A stretch of DNA of 21,511 nucleotides. Source: an uncultured Oscillospiraceae bacterium (GTDB taxonomy: Bacteria; Bacillota; Clostridia; Oscillospirales; Oscillospiraceae). The notes below the pieces were generated by a model. It saw only the letters and a list, made by a program, of their open reading frames with translations, ran no database searches and was not told the DNA's origin. Where the stretch lies: NCBI GenBank assembly GCA_958438185.1, contig CAUBQU010000001.1:1-21511 (forward strand). Reading direction: 5' to 3'. The translations under genes were made by a program, and so were the position numbers. Below are positions 14,228-21,328 of the stretch, piece after piece (position 1 is the first letter of the stretch; the number at the start of each line of letters is the position of its first letter).

Positions 14228-15253
14228 ATGCTATCGTTTGAAAGTGATTATATCGCGGGGGCGCACCCGGCGGTGCTCCGCCGCTTGGCGGAGACGAATC
14301 TGGAGTGCCTGCCCGGCTATGGGGCGGACCCCTATTGTGAGCGCGCGGCGCAAAAGATCCGGGCGCTGTGCGGCAGCCCGGCGGCGGATGTCTATTTTCT
14401 GACCGGCGGGACTCAGGCAAACCAGATCGTCCTCGATGCGATGCTCCAGCCGTTCCAAGGTGTGCTGGCGGCAAAGACGGGGCATGTGAGCGTCCACGAG
14501 GCGGGGGCGATCGAATACACCGGCCACAAGGTCCTGACCCTGCCGGAGCAGGCGGGCAAGCTGGCAGCGGTGGACATTGCAGCCTTTTGCGCGGCGTTTT
14601 ATGCCGATGGAAACCACGAACATATGGTATTTCCCGGCGTGGTGTACCTGACTTTTCCGACGGAATACGGGACGCTGTATACCAAAGCGGAGCTGGAGGC
14701 CGTCGCAGCGGTCTGCCGCCAATACGGCCTGGCGCTTTATCTGGACGGCGCGCGGCTGGGCTACGGTTTGGCCAGCCCGGAAAACGGCGTGACCTGGCAG
14801 GACCTGGCGCGTCTGTGCGATGCGTTTACGATCGGCGGCACGAAGGTCGGCGCACTCTGCGGCGAGGCGGTCGTCTTCCCGCGGGGGAATGCCCCGGCGC
14901 ATTTTATGACCCGGGTGAAGCAGCACGGCGGCCTGCTGGCAAAAGGGCGGCTGCTGGGCGTCCAGTTTGACACGTTGCTGACGGAGGACCTTTATCTGCA
15001 GATCAGCCGCCATGCCATCGCCATGGCGCAGCAGCTCCGTACGCTGCTGCGGGAGAAGGGCTACCAGCTGCTTTTGGATACACCGACGAATCAGCAGTTT
15101 GTGATCCTGCCAAATGAGAAAATGCAGCAGCTGCGCGAGCAGGTCGCCTTCAGCTTTTGGGAGACGTATGACGCCGATCACACCGTCGTACGCTTTGCCA
15201 CCAGCTGGTCGACGACCCAGGCCGAACTCGATGCCCTGGCGCAGCTGCTGTGA
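14228..15253 (+). CDS. ltaE: Low-specificity L-threonine aldolase (PLP-dependent)
   Basis: A 341-residue PLP enzyme predicted to split L-threonine or L-allo-threonine into glycine and acetaldehyde in the cytoplasm. The family order is visible: YGADPYCERAAQKIRAL near the N-terminus, VYFLTGGTQANQIVLDAML for cofactor binding, HVSVHEAGAIEYTGHK, LYLDGARLGYGLA with the aspartate that contacts the pyridine nitrogen, and the Schiff-base Lys206 in TIGGTKVGALCGEAVVF. A purine-rich GGAGGGGGAAG precedes the ATG. The 83-base gap from the amidohydrolase is GC-rich without a convincing promoter, so read-through from the GH25 promoter is likely. A strong terminator follows. Related beta-eliminating lyases share the fold, so the exact substrate is less sure than the family. 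Confidence 0.9.
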   Translation: MLSFESDYIAGAHPAVLRRLAETNLECLPGYGADPYCERAAQKIRALCGSPAADVYFLTGGTQANQIVLDAMLQPFQGVLAAKTGHVSVHEAGAIEYTGHKVLTLPEQAGKLAAVDIAAFCAAFYADGNHEHMVFPGVVYLTFPTEYGTLYTKAELEAVAAVCRQYGLALYLDGARLGYGLASPENGVTWQDLARLCDAFTIGGTKVGALCGEAVVFPRGNAPAHFMTRVKQHGGLLAKGRLLGVQFDTLLTEDLYLQISRHAIAMAQQLRTLLREKGYQLLLDTPTNQQFVILPNEKMQQLREQVAFSFWETYDADHTVVRFATSWSTTQAELDALAQLL

Positions 15254-15260
15254 AGAAAAT

Positions 15261-15299
15261 AAAAAATCGCCTGCCCATTTGCCGGACAGGCGATTTTTT
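15261..15299. terminator. Bidirectional intrinsic terminator between ltaE and the histidine kinase gene
   Basis: The arms AAAAAATCGCCTG (15261-15273) and CAGGCGATTTTTT (15287-15299) form a long stem that can extend inward by CC/GG pairs after one mismatch. The symmetrical A and T runs provide a U tract on either transcript. It is 8 bases after the ltaE stop and 16 bases from the kinase stop. Confidence 0.92.
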
Positions 15300-15314
15300 T
15301 ATTTTGGTGTGCCG

Positions 15315-17402
15315 TCAGGCAGGTGCAGGACCGGCGTCGGGCGCGGCCAGGGGGAAGGCCAGGGTGACCTTGAAGAGGTCACCATCTACCCCCAGGGTGA
15401 AGGTCCCGTGCTGCAGCTGGGTCAGGCTCTGGGCAATGGCAAGGCCCAGGCCGCTGCCCTCGCTGCTCCGGGACGCATCCGCCCGGACGAAGCGCTCTGT
15501 CAGCTGGGCCGGGTCGACGGTCAGCATCTCCCGGGAGACGTTTTTCAGGCACAGGGCGGCTTTCGATTCTCCTGCCGTCACGGTCAGATAGACGCGGGTG
15601 CCGGGCATGGCGTATTTGCAGCAGTTGCTTAGCAGATTATCCAGGACCCGCCAGAGCAGGCGGCCGTCGGCCAGAATGCTGCATTGCTCCGGCAGCGCGG
15701 TGCACAGCTTCAGATCGCCTTGGGCCAGCCGCTGGTCGTATTCGCCGGTGGCCTGCCGCAGCAGTTCGACAAGATTCGTCGGTGCCAGGTGGACGGGGAT
15801 AACGCCGGAGGAGGCCTTCGAGGCTTCGATCAAGTCCTCCGTCAGCTTTTTCAGCCGGGCGGATTGGCGCTGCAGAACGTCCAGATATTCCCGCGCCTCC
15901 TGGGGGGCGAGCGTCTCCAGCTGGCCCATGAGATCAACATAGTTGCAGATGGAGGTCAGCGGGGTTTTCAAGTCGTGGGAGACGTTGGTGATGAGCTCCG
16001 TCTTCAGCCGCTCCGAGCGCATCCGCGCTTCCACGGCGGCGTTCATGCCGTCGCCAATGCGGTTCAGGTCCTCAGCGTGGCGGCGCAGCTCCGGCAGCAT
16101 CCCGGTGGGGTCCATCCGGGCGTGCAGATCGCCGGCGGCCAGGGCCTGGCCCTGCTTGCGCAGCTTGCGAAGCTGCAGCGCAATGAGGAAGACGAAGGCC
16201 ACCAGGGCAAGCCGCTCCAGCGCCCAGAACACAAAGGACGTGCTGCCGCCGAGGGCGAAGAAGCAGAGCTCCACGAGCAGGACCACAAGGCAGCCGAGGG
16301 CCGTCTTCCAGATGAGCGGCAGGATCTGCGCCAGATACTTGATACCGCGCCAGACCAGATGCAGCAGGCGGTAGCAGATCGTATTGCGCCACCATTTGCC
16401 CGCCTTGCACCGGACGACGACGGTCAGCAGCAGGTAGAGACCTGCGAAGAAGACGACGATTGCAATGCCGGTGATGGCGAGAATGCTGCCAATGGTGTTG
16501 ATGTCATGCCAGGTGGGATAGTAGAGCAGCTCAGCCAGACCGCCTGCGAGGAAGAGGGCGGCCACAAGGACGAGGTCCAGCGGGATCCTGTGCCACGGGG
16601 CGAGATAGATCTCCGGAACGCCTACCTTATGCCCGGTGCTGTAGAGCAGGAAGCCGAGGCAAAACAGGGCGATCAGCAGCCCCAGTGCAGCAAAGACGAT
16701 GAGCCAGTAGCGCAGGGGCAGCAGCGCTTGCAGCAGCTGCAGGAGCTGGGTCGCGTCATCTTTGGCGTGCAGGTCGGCGGCGATGCCGCCGGTCAGGTGC
16801 AGAGTGGCCTTGGTGACCTGATAGATGGTGACGGTCGTTGTCTCGCCGTCGTATTCCCAGTGGCCGCTGTAGTGACTGGTGGCGTCGTAAAGATCGCCAT
16901 TTTTCCAGTAGATATAGCGCAGGCTGCCGTTGTCATAGTAGCCATAGGTTTCGGCGGACTGCTGCTCATCGACGGCGGGGTTAAACAGCCGCTGGTGATA
17001 GGTCACGGTATGATCTGTCTCGACTTCAAATTGCAGATCGGTGTCGATGGTCTGCAGGGCGTCGTGATATTGGTAGTTTTCCAGCTTGACATTGCCGTCG
17101 GCGTCTGTCAGGGTGAAGAAGAAATTGGAATTTTCCTTGGCCAGGTGCTTTTTGTAGTAGTCGATCCCCGCAGCGTCCTTTTCCAGGATGGCAGAATAGT
17201 AGCTGCGGGCGTCGCTTTTTCCGGTGTCCAGGGCGACGGCGAGGGCGTTTTCCTGGGCCATTTCGCCGGTGGTGTCGTCATAGCCCTGGTAGTTGATCAA
17301 AAACAGGATCCCGGCGCAGCTTGCAAGCAGCAGCAGGCAGGCAAGCAGCAAAAGCACCGTTGCGGCGCATTTGGCCCAGGGCTTTTCGCGCAGTTGTTTC
17401 AT
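15315..17402 (-). CDS. Sensor histidine kinase, large multi-pass (VanS-like)
   Basis: A 695-residue membrane sensor kinase. One helix at about 10-36 is followed by an extracellular domain of about 190 residues (to about 228), rich in tyrosine and aspartate. Then come several hydrophobic helices between about 230 and 415, a HAMP-like stretch (LAAGDLHARMD) and the HisKA helix LITNVSHDLKTPLTS, with phospho-acceptor His476. The ATPase domain has the N box LWRVLDNLLSNCCKYA and the G2 box EGSGLGLAIAQSL. Its G1 position reads LCLKNVSREML rather than DxGxG, a form I recall from other clostridial kinases. AAAGGAG precedes the ATG. It lies 55 bases after the response regulator and is surely its partner. 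The signal is unknown; wall or lipid stress is only a guess. Confidence 0.93.
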   Translation of the reverse strand: MKQLREKPWAKCAATVLLLLACLLLLASCAGILFLINYQGYDDTTGEMAQENALAVALDTGKSDARSYYSAILEKDAAGIDYYKKHLAKENSNFFFTLTDADGNVKLENYQYHDALQTIDTDLQFEVETDHTVTYHQRLFNPAVDEQQSAETYGYYDNGSLRYIYWKNGDLYDATSHYSGHWEYDGETTTVTIYQVTKATLHLTGGIAADLHAKDDATQLLQLLQALLPLRYWLIVFAALGLLIALFCLGFLLYSTGHKVGVPEIYLAPWHRIPLDLVLVAALFLAGGLAELLYYPTWHDINTIGSILAITGIAIVVFFAGLYLLLTVVVRCKAGKWWRNTICYRLLHLVWRGIKYLAQILPLIWKTALGCLVVLLVELCFFALGGSTSFVFWALERLALVAFVFLIALQLRKLRKQGQALAAGDLHARMDPTGMLPELRRHAEDLNRIGDGMNAAVEARMRSERLKTELITNVSHDLKTPLTSICNYVDLMGQLETLAPQEAREYLDVLQRQSARLKKLTEDLIEASKASSGVIPVHLAPTNLVELLRQATGEYDQRLAQGDLKLCTALPEQCSILADGRLLWRVLDNLLSNCCKYAMPGTRVYLTVTAGESKAALCLKNVSREMLTVDPAQLTERFVRADASRSSEGSGLGLAIAQSLTQLQHGTFTLGVDGDLFKVTLAFPLAAPDAGPAPA

Positions 17403-17457
17403 GGCTTCCGCTCCTTTCCGTCCGTTCGGCTAAGACGTGCGCTGATTGGATATGCGG

Positions 17458-18150
17458 TCATTTTTGTACCTCCATTTTGTAGCCTTGCCCCCAGATCACC
17501 TTGAGATACCGGGGCTCAGAGGGGTTGATTTCGATCTTTTCCCGCAGGTGCCGGATGTGGACGGCGACGGCGCCGTCCGAGCCCAGGGGCTCCTCCTTCC
17601 AGACGGACCGGTAAATTTCCGCTGAGGAAAATACCTTGCCCGGCGCGCGCATCAAAAACAGCAGGATGCTGTATTCAATGGGCGTCAGCAGGACCGGCTC
17701 CCCGTCCACGGTGAGCTCCCGGGATTCGTTGTCCAGGCAGATGCCGCCGTTGATCAGCTTGCCGGGCTGGGAGGTCATGCCGCCCAGGGCGGTATAGCGC
17801 CGCAGATGGGAGCGGACCCGGGCCTGGACCTCCAGGGGGCTGAAGGGCTTTGTGATATAGTCGTCCGCGCCGACGTTCAGGCCCAGGACTTTGTCGGCGT
17901 CCTCGCTTTTGGCGGTGAGCATAATGACGGGGACATTGCTGCGCTGCCGCAGCTGGGCGGTGGCGGAGACACCGTCGAGCTGCGGCATCATCAGGTCCAT
18001 CAGGACCAAGTGGATGGTCTCCCGGGCCAGAAGCGCCAGCGCCTCCGCGCCGTCGGCCGCTTCAAAGATGCCATAGCCCTCCGGCGCCAGATACAGCCGC
18101 AGCGCGGCGCGGATATCGGCGTCGTCATCACAGATCAGGATATTATACAT
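17458..18150 (-). CDS. OmpR/PhoB-family response regulator
   Basis: A 230-residue DNA-binding regulator. The receiver domain (1-120) has the acidic pocket CDDD (8-10), phospho-acceptor Asp52 in LVLMDLMMP, Thr79 and Lys101 in YITKPFSP. The winged-helix domain (about 130-228) contains LTPIEYSILLFLMRAPGKVFS and AVAVHIRHLREKIE, ending in WGQGYKMEV. The ATG at 18150 is chosen over a GTG at 18159 because the GGAGG site covers that GTG and sits 8 bases before the ATG. It is co-transcribed with the kinase gene. Upstream lie a nested palindrome and repeated TTAAG motifs that could be an autoregulatory site. Confidence 0.95.
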   Translation of the reverse strand: MYNILICDDDADIRAALRLYLAPEGYGIFEAADGAEALALLARETIHLVLMDLMMPQLDGVSATAQLRQRSNVPVIMLTAKSEDADKVLGLNVGADDYITKPFSPLEVQARVRSHLRRYTALGGMTSQPGKLINGGICLDNESRELTVDGEPVLLTPIEYSILLFLMRAPGKVFSSAEIYRSVWKEEPLGSDGAVAVHIRHLREKIEINPSEPRYLKVIWGQGYKMEVQK

Positions 18151-18173
18151 GGTGCACACCTCCGGAAAATGAG

Positions 18174-18248
18174 AACCGTTTCTCTGCTGTTAGTGTAACA
18201 GAAAAACGGTTTAAGAGAAAAGTAGCGAAGTATTTAAGATTTCTTAAG
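18174..18248. promoter_or_regulatory. Candidate operator/leader of the response regulator operon
   Basis: A nested inverted repeat is visible: outer arms AACCGTTT (18174-18181) and AAACGGTT (18204-18211), inner arms CTGTTA (18187-18192) and TAACAG (18196-18201). A competing pair, TTTCTCT (18179-18185) and AGAGAAA (18214-18220), overlaps the outer arm. Three TTAAG copies begin at 18211, 18234 and 18244, the last two one helical turn apart, as in tandem OmpR-type sites. No good promoter consensus is visible; the best -10 on the minus strand is TACACT, inside the inner repeat. Neither strand has a U run after the palindrome, so it is not a normal terminator. Confidence 0.45.
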
Positions 18249-18702
18249 TATCGGGAAATTGCGATAAAAGCCACCCAATCTGCGTCTCGTCGCAGACCAG
18301 CAGGCCATTTTCCCGCAGCAGCTGGGCGGCCACACCCCAGCCGGGGACGAGACGCCGGGTGAAGCTGCCGTCATAGATCAGCCCGCTGCCGCAGGCCGGG
18401 CTTTTCGCCTTTAAAATGGCGGCGCGGCAGGAAAACTGCCGGGCCAGCTGCAGGACCTGCTGCGCGCCCCGGGCATAGGCCTCCGTGACGTCCAAACCGC
18501 TTGCCGTTACGACGCGGCTGCCGCGGCGCTCTGCCGGGGGGCGCGGCGTTGCCAGGCCGCCCAGCTGCTCCGGGCAGATGGGGATCAAATCAAACCGCGC
18601 CTGTAAACGCGCCAGCTCTGCCAGCGGCGGCTTGCACTGGCCGTCATACCGGCACTGCGCGCCCAGCAGGCAGAAGCTGACCAAAACCCGCGGCTTGTCC
18701 AT
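18244..18702 (-). CDS. DUF523 family protein
   Basis: A 152-residue cysteine-rich protein of the DUF523 family. The start VLVSFCLLGAQCRYDGQCK is the family signature, followed by ICPEQLGGLATPRPPAE and ILKAKSPACGSGLIYDGSF. The cysteines at about 11, 17, 23, 43, 92 and 104 could bind metal or an iron-sulfur cluster, but the biochemical role is not known to me. It is sometimes seen as the N-terminal part of a longer YbgA-type protein; here it stands alone. The ATG at 18702 follows AGGAGGG. The same frame stays open far upstream, but that part runs antisense through rarA and is not coding. The response regulator begins 93 bases after its stop on the same strand. Confidence 0.88.
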   Translation of the reverse strand: MDKPRVLVSFCLLGAQCRYDGQCKPPLAELARLQARFDLIPICPEQLGGLATPRPPAERRGSRVVTASGLDVTEAYARGAQQVLQLARQFSCRAAILKAKSPACGSGLIYDGSFTRRLVPGWGVAAQLLRENGLLVCDETQIGWLLSQFPDT

Positions 18703-18732
18703 ATCGCGCCCTCCTGTTTTGCTGTTTTTTCC

Positions 18733-18761
18733 ATTATACGCCAGCGGCGGCGAAAAAACAA
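18733..18761 (-). promoter_or_regulatory. Promoter of the DUF523 gene
   Basis: Read on the minus strand: -35 TTGTTT (18761-18756), a 17-base spacer, and a perfect -10 TATAAT (18738-18733), 30 bases upstream of the start codon. It is back to back with the rarA promoter. Confidence 0.72.
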
Positions 18762-18787
18762 TTCCCCCGTTCCATTTACAGGGCGCG

Positions 18788-18798
18788 TGTGGTATAAT
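18788..18798 (+). promoter_or_regulatory. Extended -10 promoter of rarA
   Basis: TGTGGTATAAT contains a perfect -10 (18793-18798) and an extended TGG. No good -35 is visible at 16-18 bases; the nearest is TTCCAT at 18770-18775. The 11-base string is identical to that in the GH25 promoter. Its distance to the rarA start is 54 bases. Confidence 0.7.
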
Positions 18799-18852
18799 AC
18801 GCCCATAGAATACGGGGCAAAGTGCAAAAATTACCCCGGGGAGGTGGCACGG

Positions 18853-20121
18853 ATGTATCAGCCCTTGGCCGACGAGCTGCGGCCGAAAACACTCGACGAG
18901 GTATACGGGCAGGAGGAGATCCTGGGGCCGGGCAAGCTGCTGCGGCGGCTGATCGAATCCGGCCATGTGCCGAACCTGATCTTCTACGGTCCCTCCGGGA
19001 CGGGGAAGACGACGGTGGCCAATATCATCGCCGAGCGCACGAAGCGCAAGCTCTATAAGCTCAACGCGACGACGGCGTCCACGGCGGATATCAAAGAGAT
19101 TGTCGCCCAGCTGGATACATTTCTGGCACCGGACGGGGTGCTGCTGTATCTGGATGAGATCCAGTCCTTTAACAAAAAACAGCAGCAGACGCTCTTGGAG
19201 CATATCGAAAGCGGGAAGATCACCCTCATCGCCTCGACGACGGAGAACCCGTATTTTTATGTCTTCAACGCGATCCTGAGCCGGTCGACGGTCTTTGAGT
19301 TTAAGCCCATCGGGCCGGAGGCGGCCCAGCAGGCAGTCCGGCGGGCCATCGATTATATGGCGGAAAAGAGCGGCCTTGCCGTCACGTGTGAGCCGGAGGC
19401 GGTGGAGCATATCGCCCTGGCCTGCGGCGGCGACTTGCGTAAGGCGCTTAATGCGGTGGAGGTCCTGTTCGCGGCGGCGGACCCCGCTGCAGATACCTTG
19501 GCGGTGACGCTGCAGGATGCCGCTGCTGTGACCCAGCGCTCCGCCATGCGCTACGACCGGGACGGCGACAGCCATTATGATATCCTCTCCGCGTTCCAGA
19601 AGTCGATCCGCGGCTCGGACCCGGACGCGGCGGTGCATTATCTGGCGCGGCTTTTGGAGGGGGGCGATTTGCTCTCGCCCATCCGGCGGATGCTGGTGAC
19701 AGCCAGCGAGGACATTGGCCTTGCGTATCCCCAGGCCATCGCCATCGTCAAGGCGTGCTGCGACGCGGCCCTGCAGCTGGGGCTGCCGGAGGCCCGGATC
19801 CCGCTGAGCGAGGCGGTGATCTTCCTGGCGACCGCGCCGAAATCCAACTCGGCCATCTGCGCCATTGACGCAGCCCTGGGGGACTTGCGCCACGGCAAGG
19901 GCGGTGAGATCCCTGCGCATCTGCAGGATAGCCATTATACCGGCGCCAAGAAAATGGGGCGGGGGCTGACATACCAGTACCCCCATCAGCACCCAAATCA
20001 CTATGTGGCGCAGCAGTATCTGCCAGACGCCCTCCAGGGCAGGCAGTATTATCACTACGGTCCGAACAAAGTAGAGCAGGCCTGCAAACGATACTGGGAC
20101 GAGGTCAAGAAGGAGAAGTGA
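18853..20121 (+). CDS. rarA: Replication-associated recombination protein A (RarA/MgsA), AAA ATPase
   Basis: A 422-residue clamp-loader-like AAA ATPase that acts at stalled replication forks, with members known to interact with SSB. It opens with the family's PLADELRPKTLDEVYGQEEILG. Walker A is GPSGTGKTT (Lys52), Walker B is LLYLDEIQSF, and ASTTENPYFYVFNAILSRS follows with sensor and arginine-finger residues. The C-terminal MgsA part has YDILSAFQKSIRGSDPDAAVHYLARLLEGGD and KMGRGLTYQYPHQHPNHYVAQQYLP. Length matches Bacillus RarA. The start at 18853 is set by GGGGAGG 8 bases upstream; an in-frame ATG at 18787 lies in the promoter. A DUF951 gene begins one base after its stop. Confidence 0.95.
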   Translation: MYQPLADELRPKTLDEVYGQEEILGPGKLLRRLIESGHVPNLIFYGPSGTGKTTVANIIAERTKRKLYKLNATTASTADIKEIVAQLDTFLAPDGVLLYLDEIQSFNKKQQQTLLEHIESGKITLIASTTENPYFYVFNAILSRSTVFEFKPIGPEAAQQAVRRAIDYMAEKSGLAVTCEPEAVEHIALACGGDLRKALNAVEVLFAAADPAADTLAVTLQDAAAVTQRSAMRYDRDGDSHYDILSAFQKSIRGSDPDAAVHYLARLLEGGDLLSPIRRMLVTASEDIGLAYPQAIAIVKACCDAALQLGLPEARIPLSEAVIFLATAPKSNSAICAIDAALGDLRHGKGGEIPAHLQDSHYTGAKKMGRGLTYQYPHQHPNHYVAQQYLPDALQGRQYYHYGPNKVEQACKRYWDEVKKEK

Positions 20122-20122
20122 G

Positions 20123-20344
20123 ATGGATATTCGCGTCAACGATGTGCTGCTGATGAAAAAGGCGCACCCCTGCGGCGAAAAGCGCTGGAAGGTGCTGCGC
20201 ACGGGGATGGATTTCCGCCTGCGCTGCCTGGGCTGCGGGCACGAGGTCATGCTGCCCCGGAGCAAGGCGGAAAAAAATATCCGCCAGGTGGAGCGGGAGA
20301 ATCCTTCGACGCCGCCTGCGGCGGAGCGCCCAAAGGAGCGGTAA
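20123..20344 (+). CDS. DUF951 family small zinc-ribbon-like protein
   Basis: A 73-residue protein of the DUF951 family, widespread in Bacillota and of unknown function. The body MDIRVNDVLLMKKAHPCGEK, then RTGMDFRLRCLGCGHEVMLPRSK, is the family pattern. HPCG (His15, Cys17) and CLGC (Cys35, Cys38) look like a small zinc site, and the basic character suggests nucleic-acid binding. The C-terminal 15-20 residues are proline- and charge-rich and probably disordered. AAGGAG at 20110-20115 lies inside the end of rarA, and the ATG is one base past the rarA stop, so translation is coupled to rarA. Confidence 0.88.
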   Translation: MDIRVNDVLLMKKAHPCGEKRWKVLRTGMDFRLRCLGCGHEVMLPRSKAEKNIRQVERENPSTPPAAERPKER

Positions 20345-20401
20345 TATTTTGGCGGGTTTGTCCCGCTGGGATAGGACAACGAAATAATCTCTGATTTTTT
20401 T

Positions 20402-20446
20402 AAAAAATTGGATGAAATCTGTTCGACAGATTTCGTCCTTTTTTTT
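20402..20446 (+). terminator. Intrinsic terminator after the rarA-DUF951 unit, containing a Spo0A box
   Basis: A 13-bp stem (20410-20422 with 20426-20438, one T-G wobble) closes a TCG loop. It is flanked by a run of six A (20402-20407) and a run of eight T (20439-20446). It is 65 bases after the DUF951 stop. Its apex contains TTCGACA, the exact complement of the Spo0A consensus TGTCGAA, so the element probably has two functions. Confidence 0.92.
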
Positions 20447-20465
20447 ACGCCTTTTTTTATATACT
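20422..20465 (+). promoter_or_regulatory. Candidate Spo0A-activated promoter of spoIIGA-sigE
   Basis: TTCGACA (20422-20428) is a perfect reverse-strand 0A box (TGNCGAA). TTCGTCC (20432-20438) is a second with one mismatch, offset by exactly 10 bp. A -10 element TATACT lies at 20460-20465, with no consensus -35 at 17 bases. The predicted start near 20472 places the box centres at about -47 and -37. In Bacillus subtilis, Spo0A activates spoIIG through tandem 0A boxes overlapping the -35 region of a poorly spaced sigma-A promoter, so both geometry and gene fit. The transfer to this organism is inference. Confidence 0.65.
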
Positions 20466-20494
20466 GATGGCAACCGAGAGCGGGAGGGGTGCCA

Positions 20495-21328
20495 TTGCGC
20501 GTCTATGTGGACCTGGCTTTTGCCGTCAATGCAGTGATCGACTATTTGCTGCTGGTGTGCAGCGCCAGGCTGTCCGGCGCGGCCATCCATCGGGGACGGC
20601 TGCTTTTGGCGGCGGCGCTGGGGGGCGGCTTTGCCGCCGGGTCGTTTTTCTGGGCCTTTCTGCAGTATTGGCCGGTGGGACTTGCTGTGGCGGCCGGGAT
20701 GATCCTGGTGGCCTTCGGCGCGCGGCGGAGCAGCCTGCGGCAGGGGGTGCTGTTTGCGCTGGTGAGCCTGGCGCTGGCGGGGCTGGTGCTGCTGGTGGCG
20801 GCGGTGTTTGACTGGGGGCTGGTGCTGCTGCACGGCGCGGTCTATTACCCGGTCTGCTGGCAGGCACTGCTGCTGGTGGCGGCGCTGGGGTATTTGCTCA
20901 CGAGCCTGGTGCTGCGGCGCTGCGCGGTGCATGGCGGCGGCGAGATCGAACAGGCCCAGATCGAAACGGGCACGGCGCATCTGACGCTCCCTGTCCTGCG
21001 GGACACCGGCAACACCTTGCGCGACCCGATGACGAACGCGCCGGTGCTGATCGTCGAGTGGCAGGCGGCGGCGCCGCTGCTGCCTGCTCGGGCCGCCCGG
21101 CCGGATGACCCGGTGGCTGCCTTTACCGCCCTGACCCAGCAGGCGCCACAGCTGCACTGGCGGCTGCTGCCCTACCGCGCCGTGGGCGTCAAGGGAGTGC
21201 TGCTGGCCTTCCAGGCAAAGCAGGTCACGCTGGCGGGGCGGGTGATCCCCCGGATGACGGTTGCGCTCTCACCCACGCCGGTCTCAGATGGCGGCGGGTA
21301 TTCCGGACTTTTAGGAGGCGTTGTATGA
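20495..21328 (+). CDS. spoIIGA: Sigma-E processing peptidase SpoIIGA
   Basis: A 277-residue membrane aspartic protease that removes the pro-sequence of sigma-E in the mother cell once the forespore signals through SpoIIR. The N-terminal half (to about 150) has five membrane helices, beginning RVYVDLAFAVNAVIDYLLLV, as is standard for the family. The cytoplasmic protease half carries the active-site motif D170-T-G-N in LRDTGNTLRDPMT. I choose TTG at 20495: GGGAGGGG at 20482-20489 gives a 7-base spacing to it, whereas a GTG at 20489 overlaps that site. The stop TGA overlaps the ATG of sigE in an ATGA, so translation is coupled. This pair shows that the organism descends from a sporulating lineage. 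Confidence 0.94.
   Translation: MRVYVDLAFAVNAVIDYLLLVCSARLSGAAIHRGRLLLAAALGGGFAAGSFFWAFLQYWPVGLAVAAGMILVAFGARRSSLRQGVLFALVSLALAGLVLLVAAVFDWGLVLLHGAVYYPVCWQALLLVAALGYLLTSLVLRRCAVHGGGEIEQAQIETGTAHLTLPVLRDTGNTLRDPMTNAPVLIVEWQAAAPLLPARAARPDDPVAAFTALTQQAPQLHWRLLPYRAVGVKGVLLAFQAKQVTLAGRVIPRMTVALSPTPVSDGGGYSGLLGGVV

Noticed and set aside
15684..17504. Long plus-strand frame opposite the histidine kinase
   Set aside because: The kinase on the minus strand is complete. The antisense product has no recognisable domain and would span the regulator-kinase junction.
18150..18159. GTG at 18159 as start of the response regulator
   Set aside because: The GGAGG ribosome binding site overlaps this codon. The ATG at 18150 has correct spacing and gives the usual receiver N-terminus.
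18703..20379. Minus-strand open frame continuing upstream of DUF523 for more than 500 codons
   Set aside because: It runs antisense through rarA and DUF951. Only the last 152 codons have a ribosome binding site, promoter and recognisable family sequence; the rest is a product of high GC at the third codon position.
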